Shown: positions 35,798 to 46,800 of the stretch, piece after piece
Layout of the letters: each line of letters starts with the position of its first letter
Position numbering within the stretch: position 1 is the first letter of the stretch
Origin: Bagarius yarrelli
Lineage: Eukaryota; Chordata; Actinopteri; Siluriformes; Sisoridae
DNA: 64,000 bases
Assembly (NCBI GenBank): GCA_005784505.1
Contig: VCAZ01000008.1
Coordinates: 8,452,763-8,516,762 of the forward strand
Direction: 5' to 3'
Position numbers and translations under genes: made by a program
Notes under the pieces: generated by a model
What the model was told of the DNA's origin: nothing
What the model saw: only the letters and a program-made list of their open reading frames with translations
The model's database searches: none

Positions 35798-36357
35798 TCA
35801 AAGGACATTCAGTCTGAATTACCAGTTTATGAAGCAGTTCTTTCACTATATCAGCTTTGTTGTACCTTTTTTGTTCCTTTAAATGATCCCACATGGATCC
35901 TCTGAAGATCTGGACCTGGCTGAATGCTCACCACAGGACTCTTATTCACAATCTGCTCAGATTTCACATCCTGAACACACTCAGTACTGCTTGTATTTAA
36001 TGATTTATGATTCTACTGTCTGGTGTCACCTAGTTTATTTTTTAACCCCATTCATGATGTCACATGAAACGCTCGACTATTTAAGGTTGCGAAGAGTTTT
36101 CTGTCATTTACCTCAGTCAACAAACAACCCATTTACATCCATTAATCTGTGAAGAGAGTGAGTTAAGAGAAAGGGCGTTTGTGCAGAATGTGATTATGCG
36201 GTGTGGTTTTTGTCTTTAAATCTCCCCATTAGTCATAAAGCAGCGTGAAAGAATGAGAGAGAACAAGAAAGAGCTAAATATGGAGAGACAGCGACAGAGA
36301 TAATAAGAGAGAAGAGTCAGTTTGAGGCTACAGTGTGAGACAAGAGGAAATTAGTGG
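35798..36357. other. no gene recognised
   Basis: Unique-looking sequence between the arrays, about 0.7-1.2 kb upstream of fndc5. It could hold promoter-proximal elements, but no specific motif was supported. Confidence 0.4.
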
Positions 36358-36359
36358 TT

Positions 36360-36387
36360 AGACAGACAAACAGATTGATAGATATGC

Positions 36388-36430
<43 letters not shown>

Positions 36431-36455
36431 TAGATAGATAGATAGATAGATATGC

Positions 36456-36490
<35 letters not shown>

Positions 36491-36558
36491 TAGATAGATA
36501 GATAGATAGACAACAGATAGAATGATTAATAGATATGCAGACAGACAGACAGACAGAC

Positions 36559-36605
<47 letters not shown>

Positions 36606-36742
36606 CAGACAGACAAACAGATAGAACGATTGATAGATATGCAGACAGACAGACAGACAGACAGATAGATAGATAGATAGATAGATAGACAGACAAACAG
36701 ATAGAACGATTGATAGATATGCAGACAGACAGACAGACAGAC

Positions 36743-36809
<67 letters not shown>

Positions 36810-36880
36810 CAGACATGCAGGTAAACATGCAGGTAAGCAGACAGACAGACAGACAGATAGATAGATAGACAGACAGACAG
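36360..36880. repeat. GATA/GACA (Bkm-type) satellite with higher-order units
   Basis: About 520 bases of GATA and GACA runs. The marker GATATGCAGACAGACAG recurs five times at spacings of roughly 70-105 bases, often preceded by AACAGATAGAACGATTGATA. This shows duplication of larger units. The array ends about 260 bases before the fndc5 ATG. Confidence 0.95.
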
Positions 36881-37009
36881 GGTATGGTATGGTATATCTA
36901 CAGTCCACGTCACTCTATAAACCGGTGGTGAGTAAAGAAGCGTAGCACCTCTCCCTCTCTCTCTCTCTCTTCGCGCGCAGAGTTTCTCATCCTCTATCCG
37001 CTCGCCGCC

Positions 37010-37060
37010 ATGAACAGAAGGATGCTGTGCGGAGCGACGCGTTATCGCGCTGCGCGTTAA
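37010..37060 (+). CDS. upstream ORF of 16 codons in the fndc5 leader
   Basis: The ATG at 37010 lies in the strong context GCCGCCATGA (G at -3). It opens a 16-codon frame, MNRRMLCGATRYRAAR, closed by TAA at 37058. It is in the same frame as fndc5 but separated from it by stops. If the transcript starts upstream of 37010, scanning ribosomes would meet this start first. The peptide is unlike anything I know, and a cis-regulatory role is inference. Confidence 0.4.
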   Translation: MNRRMLCGATRYRAAR

Positions 37061-37097
37061 GTGAACCTGTGAGCTGCGGACATTCCCGCGTGAGTAA

Positions 37098-37129
37098 ATG
37101 GGCTTGGAGGTTCACCGGGCGGAATGTAA
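37098..37129 (+). promoter_or_regulatory. two further upstream AUGs, one a start-stop element
   Basis: The ATG at 37098 (T at -3, G at +4) opens a +1 frame that overlaps the fndc5 start. It would run through exon 1 into exon 2 and stop after 53 codons. The ATG at 37124 (G at -3) is followed directly by TAA, a minimal start-stop uORF. Both lie between the 16-codon uORF and the main ATG. Effect on translation is inferred. Confidence 0.4.
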
Positions 37130-37144
37130 AGGATCCTGTGAAGG

Positions 37145-37238
37145 ATGGGGGGAAAAAGCTATTCTGCTGCTTCGTTCCTGCCGCCGCCGCCGGTGCTGCT
37201 GCTGCTCGCCTGCATGTTCGCGTCTCCGGTGGGCGCCG
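37145..37238 (+). CDS. fndc5: fndc5 coding exon 1 (signal peptide)
   Basis: This exon encodes M1-A31 plus the first base of D32, so it ends in phase 1. The donor is GTAAGT at 37239. The peptide begins MGGKSYSAAS, then has a proline run, LLLLACMF and the small-residue end SPVGA, which is a typical secretory signal. The GCC and CTG repeats in the exon encode the proline and leucine runs. The ATG context is strong (A at -3, G at +4). Confidence 0.9.
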
Positions 37239-37780
37239 GTAAGTGTGGCGCGTTCATAACCCACTACTCCGTCTGCGACAGTGCATGCGTTTGGCTCCGA
37301 AACTAACGCGTGGCTGTTGCATCAAAAGCAACCGGACATGTTGATAATGCGGCCAGGGTAAATGGCGCACTACAACCTGTTCATCACATCAGTGCAAGGA
37401 CAGGAGCAGTGTTTAACCCTAAACAGAAGGAAACATGCAGCCTGTGTGTGTGTGTGTGTGTGTATGTTTGCATTATTTATCTTTTCATCTGGTGATGGTT
37501 TATGAATAGAGGTTCCTACAAAAGGAAGTTTAAAGGGAGCACATCTGGTTATAAATCAAGAGGAAATCCAGCTTCATTTTATTTTGTTGATCTAAATGTT
37601 TAAATGCACCTTAGAAAGTCTGCTGCATACACAACCATTCTAGGGTACACAATGTTTAAGACATGCATTACACACAACCTTCGGATTCCTGTGGTCGATA
37701 AACAATCACCTGTGAGTTATTCAGTGCTGACCGTGGAAAAGATGCCCCACTGCTTGATGGTAAAGATGATAATAAAACAT

Positions 37781-37853
<73 letters not shown>

Positions 37854-40800
37854 ACTACATGGAATTAGTTTAATATTTTTAGGCTTTGCCCTAAGATTAA
37901 ATAATTATTATTTTATTATTATTTTTATATTATTATTATTATTATTATAGTCTTCCTACAGCCATCACTGTTTAGTGTATTGTCATGCAGTTAAAATAAT
38001 AATTAATCATTTGATCTTAGTGCGAAGCCTAGATATATTGAACTAATTTCATTTCATTTATTAATACACATAAAATAGTAACATTAATACACATAAAATG
38101 ATGAAATGGTATCAATGCCAAAAAAAAGTAGAATCAACATGATTTTAATGTCAACCCAAATACTCAAATTTATAAATTATTGTATTGTTAATTACATGTT
38201 TATATATATAAATTTTTTAGCTTTGACTTATTAGGAGAAAGGCAGCACGGTGGCTTAGTGGTTAGCACTGTTTTCTCACAGCAAGAAGGTCCTGGGTTCA
38301 ATTCCCGGGCAGGGGTCTTTCTGTGTGGAGTTCTCCCCGTGCGTGTTCTCCCTGTGCTTGTGTGGGTTTACTCCGGGTTCTCCGGTTTCCTCCCACAGTC
38401 CAAAAACATGTATGTTAGATTGATTGGTGATTCTAAATTGCCCAGTGTGAGAGTGTGAGAGTGTGTGTGTGTGTGTGGCCCTGTGATGGACTGGTGACCT
38501 GTCCAGGGTGTTACCCCTCCTGCCTTTCACCCTTTCAGAGACGGCTGGCATAAACTCTCCAGCAGATCTCTGTGACCCCGAATTAGGAAATAAGCAGGTA
38601 TAAAAGATGAATGAATGAATAATTAGGAAAAATATTTAAAAAATCTATATATATTTTTTGAATAACCTTTTAAACCCTTTGTCTTGGGTCGTGAAAGCAA
38701 ACCCAAAGAGTCTGCAGTTCTCTTTCATGTGAAGTGGAGAGACTTTATCAGCTTTCATCATCGCTTTTATCAGCTGCTGCAGCAGAGAACAAATCTGATG
38801 TCCATGTTAAGTAAGGGGAAAAAAACAAGGCCCGGATCATATATACTAGTTTGCACACTTTCAAGTGTTTACTTGAAAAATCAGTTTACAGGCAACCTGC
38901 ATAAAAAAAACAGCCACAACAAAAGCAGCGGGTGATCCCGACAAGCAGGAAATGTACTCGAAGCCTGATTAACTCCGGTGGTGTTAGACTTTGTGTGTGT
39001 GTGCGTGTGTGTGTGACGATGTAAAACAGAGGCATGAAGCACTCAGCTCGTCGCTGGATCACTGCTGATGCTCCTGAAAGGACATTGAATGATGATGATG
39101 GCGTGACTGTGAGAGCAGTGATATGGGTTTAATATCACTGCAACTGATGCAGCTGTTTTTGTTTGTCGAAAAGGACATAATAAGAAAAAAAAAACCAAAG
39201 CGGAACAACTATTTGATGCATAAAAGTGAATCATTGGTTTTGTGGAGATTTTAAAGAACGAAATTCAGTTGAATAAAACAATATTAACCCTCTGTCTGTT
39301 TCTGGGTCAAATTTGACCCAAGTTTTTATATAATAATTATATTATATAGATATATACCATATTATAGATACCATATATACACACTACTGCACCTTCTGTA
39401 CATTATTTACCCACCTCTGTAATTATCAACCTCATACCCTTATTTATTACACTGCTATTTATTGTAAATAAGCCACTTATGCACTAGATTAGATTCAATA
39501 AAGTTGAATCTAATCTAATCTAATCTAATCTAATCTAATCTAATCTAATAATCATGGTTTTATTGCTCAAACGTTGTAATTGCTCCAAATTACACGGTGG
39601 ATTTAAAAAACTGGGTGAAAAATCAAATAGACAAAGAATTGAATCAGAAGGACAAATGTTGTGTAGTTAATGAGAAAACAATACTAGGGTTAAAAACTGC
39701 GTAAAATATAATTCGGAAAGTTTTATATTTTATTTATTGATTACGTTGTTTTCGTCGGAATGTTCTTTTTTTTGTCATTATTCTATAAGCAATGTGTTTG
39801 GTAATAGAAAGAAAAAAAAATAAATATATCCCATTAACTATCAATGTTCACTAGCAAGGTAAATTTATTAAAACTAATATTTGATCAATTTTGCATTTAA
39901 TTGTACAAATTAGCATTTAAGCAAATGTATAATGTACAAAGCTTTTTTTAGTAGTGTGGTAGAATCAGCGGTAGCACAGTGGTTAAGGTGTTGGACTGCC
40001 AATTAGAAGATCAGGGTTCAATTCCCAGCACCACCATTTGAGCAAAGCCGTTAAACCCCCAATTGCTCAACTGTATAAAAGAGATAAATGTAAGTCGCTC
40101 TGGATAAGGACGTCTGCCAAATGCGGTAAATGTAAAATGCTTCTTATCGACACTTAGCGTTAGTGTGTGTTTGGAGTTTTCTCGCGGTTTTCTTATTTTT
40201 TCCCTCCTTCTAACTGAACCAATGAGACTAAATTGGTGTGTGTGTGCGATCCATGTTTTTCCAGGATAGTTTTAATATTGTGACTCATTCATAAGACTTT
40301 GCCAAGTTGCAGATGTCACTAAAATCATCATCCTCTTATCCCCCAGATTGAATTCAGCAATTACAGTAAAACATGATAGGAAACGTGTGCAGTTGCGAGG
40401 ATAAGTAATTCATTTGGACCTGGTGACAAGCCTCCTGGACTATAAGGGGTTAAACCCCGGAATGTCTTGGTGTTAGATTTGAAAAGAAAGTGACGCATTT
40501 GGCAGAGATTTTAAGTTCGGAGATCAGAGGCTTTAATCCGCTCAGCCTTGAAGCTTGCAGTCGCTCTCAAGTACAGTTCGACTTCTACTATAAACTGAAT
40601 ACAGCATAATGTGAGAGGGGGAAAAAAAAACCCATCAGAAATAAACTGAAAAGTGTTTAGAAATCAACAGTAAGCACTTTCTCTGACACGGTTTTTAACA
40701 CTAGCATGACATTCAGTGAAATTGCTCGGTTGTCATTCGAGACCAGTTCATTTCCTTGGGTAATACTGTTCACAGACGTGTCCCACAGTGGCGGGAGACG

Positions 40801-43800
40801 GAGACAGACGGTGAAATATTTAATAGCACAGTGCAGGACTATGGGATGAGACCGAGTCACTGTGGAATGACTTACTGTTATAATGTATTTCCTGTATTTT
40901 GATGTTGGCTTTATGCATCATTCCACATTAATAACACAGCACTAATAAACACCGCCTGCTTGTTTCCGTTTGATTAGAAGTTGATTTGTTATTATTAGTA
41001 GTAGTAATAGTAATAGTCTTTACTGTCTGTGCACAAGGGAGTACAACAAAACTATAATTCCTCACAACAACAATAGTACACTGAAAAGTAAAATTACGCT
41101 TAAAAGTAAAAGAAAAAAAAAGTGTGTGGTGGTTAGCACTGTTGCTTCACAGCAAGAAAGTCCCGGGTTCGATTCCGAGGCAGGGGTCTTTCTGTGTGAA
41201 GTTTGCATGTTCTCCCTGTGCTTGCGTGGGTTTACTCGGGTTCTCCGGTTTCCTCCCACAGTACAATAACATGTAGGTTGGATTGATTGGTGAGGCTTAA
41301 TTCCCCATAGGAGTGTGTGTGTGGCCCTGTAATGGACTGGTGACCTGTCCAGGGTGTCCCCCTCCTGCCTCTCGCCCTTTCAGTGACGGATGGGATAGAC
41401 TCCAGCAGATCCCTGTGACCCCGAATTAAGAAATAAGCGTCCATCAGTACTGAAGACGAATGAATGAATAACAACACTGAAAAAAAAAGGTTTCTAGTAT
41501 TAGTGCTTTGTTACTTAACAAAAGAAATCCAGATCTAGTTACGGATTTGAATCTTTCTGAATGATTCACTAAACGAATCCGAGGCTCACAAGTTCCTTGA
41601 GTCAGTTGAGTCACAATTTCTTTGAGTGACTTGAGTAGGAATTCTGCTTGATTTTTCCATGTCATTCCACTACAAAGCACCGAATCTCTAGAATCCCTAT
41701 TGCATCCACATTTCCGGCATTGGGCAGTTGTCCTTAACCAAAGCGACTTACATTTATCTTTTTTATACAACTGAGCAATTGGGGGTTAAGGGCTTGCTCA
41801 GGGGCCCAACAGTGGCGGCTTGGTGATGCTGGGAATCAAACCCTGATCCTTCAATTATCAATCCAACACCTTACCCACTAGGCTACAACTTCACCTTGAA
41901 TCTTTTCACTATTGGATGTCTTTTAATCTTTTTTAAAATATATTTTTGGGGCATTTTTGCCTTTATTGATAAGACAGAGTTTAAACAGGGGAAAAAAGGG
42001 GGGGGATCTGGGACCAGAAAGGAGGCTGGCATCTAGTAAACCTACAACACAGCCACCCCCAGACTACACTACATACTCTATGATGACAGATCCTACTTTA
42101 CAGATTTTCTCTTACTTAAAAAAAGTGATGTGGTCTTCTTTAACCTCAGTGAAGTAGCAGGCTTTTTGTGACAGACCAGAATGTCCTTTAATGGACATCC
42201 TAGTAGGGATGATTGAGTGTTCATCTCCTTTCAGCGAATCATCTGTCTCCACCTAACTCTATTCTCTACATCCTCTTCACTCACACACACTAACTTCATG
42301 TCCTCGTTTATTGCATCCATATACCTCCTCTTTGGTCTTTCTCTTTTCCTTCTGCCTGGTAGCTTCATTTCTAACATCCTCCTACAGATATATTCACTAT
42401 CCCTCCTCTGTACATGTCCAAACCACCTTAATCTGGCTTCGCTGACTTTCTCCCCAAAACATCTAACATGAGCTGTCCCCCTGATGAACCTGTTCCTAAT
42501 CCTGTCCAACCTCATCCCTCCCAAAGAAAACCTCAACATCTTCAGCTCTGCCACCTGTCTTTTCCTCAGCGCCACTGTCTCTAAACCATACATCATAGCT
42601 GGTCTCACCACTGTCTCTAAACCATACATCATAGCTGGTCTCACCACTGTCTCTAAACCATACATCATAGCTGGTCTCACCACTGTCTTGAACACTTTGA
42701 TTTTAGCTGATGATCTTATGATTGGGTATCACGTCATCTGTGGTTAATCATGTGTCCAGTTCGCGCTGCTGCTTGAAGTGTGAGAGAAATGTCTACTGTC
42801 CATAGATGACAGCGGTTAAGTCAGCTGCGCTTCGTGAAAGCTCGGTTAATTCAGCCACACTTATATACCTGTGGTGCAGCTTTTAGATAGTTATAGTAAT
42901 GAAAGCGGGAAAACATCATCCGAGAGTTCCTGCAATTCGCAATAAACGCTATAACTTTCATAGTCATTCACACTTTTGGAGGGATACGGTTTAAAAAGAT
43001 GTTCTCCCCAATTTCAGATTACCTCCATCATTTGATGGTCTCAGTATCGGATTTATAACCGTTAGCAAATATTAATGGCATTTTTCCTTCACCTTATAAT
43101 ATAATATAATATAGTATAGTATAGTATAGTATAGTCCCACCCCGACACAACTTGATTGATTTTTTTCATTCACACTACAGTTTGCAATTGCGTTTGGATT
43201 ATGTCAAAATTTGTGTGTCTATAAATAGAAAATGAACTTAAAAACACACTTTGCAATTCTTTTTTAAAAATAGTCCGCAAGATACTTCCATATGGACATG
43301 TTGTTGTGCTCATTAAAAAAAATCCAATCTATCCGTTTGCATATTTTCCTGCTGTTATAAAGTTTCACATACACAGACTTTTAGTAACTTTTACCTCCTT
43401 TATATGTGCTGTATAAATACCACACTTTGCTTCTCCCCGTAGAATTAACAAAACATAAATATCGAAAGGCACGTCAGTGAACCTTAACGACTCTAAAAGC
43501 CAATTTAAGCTACTCTATACTTTTGTTTTAGAGTAAACATACTTACTAAAGGTGCAAATCATGCACCCTTATTGATGAACTGGAACATTAGCATCAGAAC
43601 TTACTAAAACTGTTGTGACTAAATAAGCAAATCCATAAAGTCAAACCCTAAAGCCTCGTAAAAAAACAGAAGATATGGAGTTTATTATAGAAGAAAGAGC
43701 GAGACCAAATCTGGAATAGGATATTTAAAAAAAAAACATATGGATGTAATGGTCAGTTGCCCCAATACTTTTGTCCATACGTGTGTATATGACATAACAG

Positions 43801-46800
43801 AGGCTTTTTCTACAACATAAGTTTCTTTTTGAAAGTGAAGTAAGTAACGAACTTAAGGACTCAAATCTCAGACACTCTCTTATTCCTAATCAGGGTCACA
43901 GGGATCTGCTGCAGTCTATACCAGCTGCCATTAGGTAAAAGGCAGGGGTACAACCTGGACAGGTCGCCAGATCTTCACAGGGCCACATACAGACAACCAA
44001 CCACACACTCTTACTCACTCCTATGGACAATTTAAATAAATATATATTTATTGTCATTGTGCAAGGTACGTGTACAGAGCCAATGAAATGCAGTGTTTTT
44101 CGCATATCCCATCTTAGTAAGTTGGGGGTCAGAGCGCAGCGCAGGGTCAGCTATGATACAGTACCCCTGGAGCAGGAAGGGTTAAGGGTCTTGCTCAAGA
44201 ACCCAACAGTGGTTGGCTTGACGGTGGCGGGGCTTGAACCCAGGTGTTTTCTGGTCTTCAGATCAACAACTCAGCACCTTAACCATTTAAGCCACCGCTG
44301 CCCCATAACCAGTTAAAATAACCAATTAATCTAACATGCATGTTTTTGGACTGTGGGAGGAAGAAAACCAACACAAACACAGGGAGAACTACACACAGAA
44401 AGACCCCTGCTGGGAATACGAACCTGGGACCTTCTTGCTTTGAGGCAAGAAGTACTAACCACTAAGCCACCATGGACAAAAGTCTGTATCCGCAATTTTT
44501 ATAGTCCTGACCTTTATTATTACTCTGTTATACATAATATTTAAAAGGTATCTGCAATTCGATTCTGCCAAACAATGCAACATTGCAATTTATAAATTCC
44601 CTACAATTGTACATTTCTTAAAACTTTGATGTGCACCAACAAAAAACACAATATGGACAAAAGTATCGGGGTGCCTGACCATCAAATCTATATGATTTCT
44701 GAAACACCTTATTCCAGATTTAGTCGTATTCTTCCTCGTATAATATTGTCCACACTTTTGAAAAGCTTTACCGCTAGATTGGATTGTGTGACTTTGTGAA
44801 TTTGTTTATTTGTTCACAATAGTATTGATCAGATCAGACACTCATGTCAAGTGTGGAGGTCTGGAGTGCAGTTAGTGTTCCAAATCATCCCAAAGCTGTT
44901 TAATGGGGTTAAGTCAGGGCCAGGGCTCTGTACAGGACACTCGCGTTCTTCTTCTCAAACCAGAACACACTGTGCCTTTATCAATCTTTGTACACAGGGG
45001 AATTGCCATGCTAGAACAACATTGTTACAACAGTTTAGGAAGGACACACTAATGATGGTGTACCAAAAAAGATGTCCATATACTGTAGCATAAAAATCCC
45101 GACATGTTGTTTTGGGTAGGTTTTGGGCTAAAATACTTCCTTCATCCTGCCTGGGCCAGAGATAGACATTGGGATGGATGCATATTTACAGGACCCGGCA
45201 TGGCCAAGGGCTCAGGAGGAAGTCGATCCATGCCAGAATCCTGAGCTTTCAGTCCTGGCAGAATAAATCACTGCAGCAGGCTCAGGTGGTGAAGTGGTGA
45301 CCCGGCCATGTTTCATCACCTAATCACACTCACTCTCTGCCACTGAGAAACTGGTGAAAGGAAGCAGAAGGTGATGAAACAGTGATTGAAAGGTCTGTAG
45401 GACTGACCAGGTGTGTGGGTTCTAGTGTGAACTTGGACAAAGCATTTTCTTGTCATTAACGGTGTTTTCATTCACATTTACAGCAACTGTCAGACACCCT
45501 TATATTTATCTCATTGTTAATCCTGAGCAGCTGAGTGTTAAGAGCCTTGCTTAGGGGCCCAGGTGGTGCTGGGAATTAAACCCACAATCTTCCGATCTGC
45601 AGTTTAACACCTTAAATAACTAAGGACGGTGCAAAGAATTACCAGCATATGCATGACCTAAAAACTAGCAGCAAACACATACTAATCAAATAACTCATAC
45701 GGTTTATTTATCATATTTTTCGACTGTAACTATAGGCCAGAGAAGAAAAACCCAGTTTCTCATATATAAGCAAATTGTAGTCAGCCTGAGGAAAGACGCC
45801 ATTATGAGTGAAATGAAACCCAGAAAAAAGGTCTTTACTAATACTTGCTAAACGTTCTCTCTTAAGGTCTTTACTAGCAATGTGAAGCTAATTGTGTATC
45901 CAGGCAACCAAGAGAAATACAGCACAGGATTGATTAAAGCTATTTATATTATATAATTATAGAGGAAGTGGTAGGACAGTGGTTAAGGTGTTGGACTGCT
46001 AACTGAAAGACTGGGGTATGATCCCCTGCACCACCAAGTTGCCACGGTTGGGTCTCTGAGCAAGGCTTTAAACCCCCAATTGCCCCCATGTATAAAGTGG
46101 ACGAAAAGCGTCTGCCAAATGCTGTAAATTTTCTGAATCCTTGATTCTGATTGGCCAGAAAGTTACTGAGTGGCAATAACAGCACAACTCAGACGTAATA
46201 TAATTAGATCGTGTCCACAGCTAGCAAAAGGCCTTGTAGGGGGGGGTGCTAACACATTCCTAAATATTGATATGTGAAGATGTTTTAATATTATAGTAGA
46301 AGTATTATTTTGCACAGGTTTTAGGTTCATTTTATTACTAGAAATAGATTTAAAAAAAAAATTCTGTTTTTGTTATTTAAAAGCTGTTATTTGCATTCAT
46401 GTGGCACTGCATCACATCACCATGTCAATTATTATTTAAATCCAACATCCTACCCCTTAAGGGTTTTATTCCTTACATACTGAAATGAACAATTTCTCTC
46501 TCTTTTTTTTACTCAGCCACTAAAATAATTGCTACTTCCAAGTCACTTTATTTAACAAGGAACAGGATGACCTCTGTTTGTCTAGATTTATGATAATTTA
46601 CTTATTTTAATGCATAGAATTTCAAATAAGGAAATATTTAGTAATCTATGAGAAACAAGATTAAAAGAACAGACAGATGCCTTTATCCAGACCGACTTAC
46701 ATGTATCTCTTTTATTCAACCAAGTAATTAGGAGTTAAGGGTCTTGCTCCGGGGCCCAACAGGGGTAACTTGGTGATGCTGAGACTCAAACCCTGATCTT

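Larger units (their letters stand above)
36960..37260 (+). promoter_or_regulatory. CpG-rich promoter and 5' leader region of fndc5
   Basis: This is the most CpG-dense stretch in an otherwise AT-rich window, with runs such as CGCGCGCAG, GAGCGACGCGTTATCGCG and many CCG/GCG units. It contains exon 1 and its leader. A pyrimidine tract followed by CGCGCGCAG at about 36950-36980 could be an initiator region or, alternatively, a splice acceptor for an untranslated first exon. I see no clear TATA box. The transcription start is not determined. Confidence 0.6.

Noticed and set aside
1..36900. Search for neighbouring genes such as hpca or tmem54 upstream of fndc5
   Set aside because: I found no exon of these or any other host gene in the upstream 37 kb. 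Every recognisable protein fragment there is a transposon remnant.
35456..36913. Long open frames rich in CLSIYLSVCLSVC on the minus strand (up to 198 codons)
   Set aside because: They are translations of GATA/GACA tandem repeats, open in several frames at once. There is no start or splice context.
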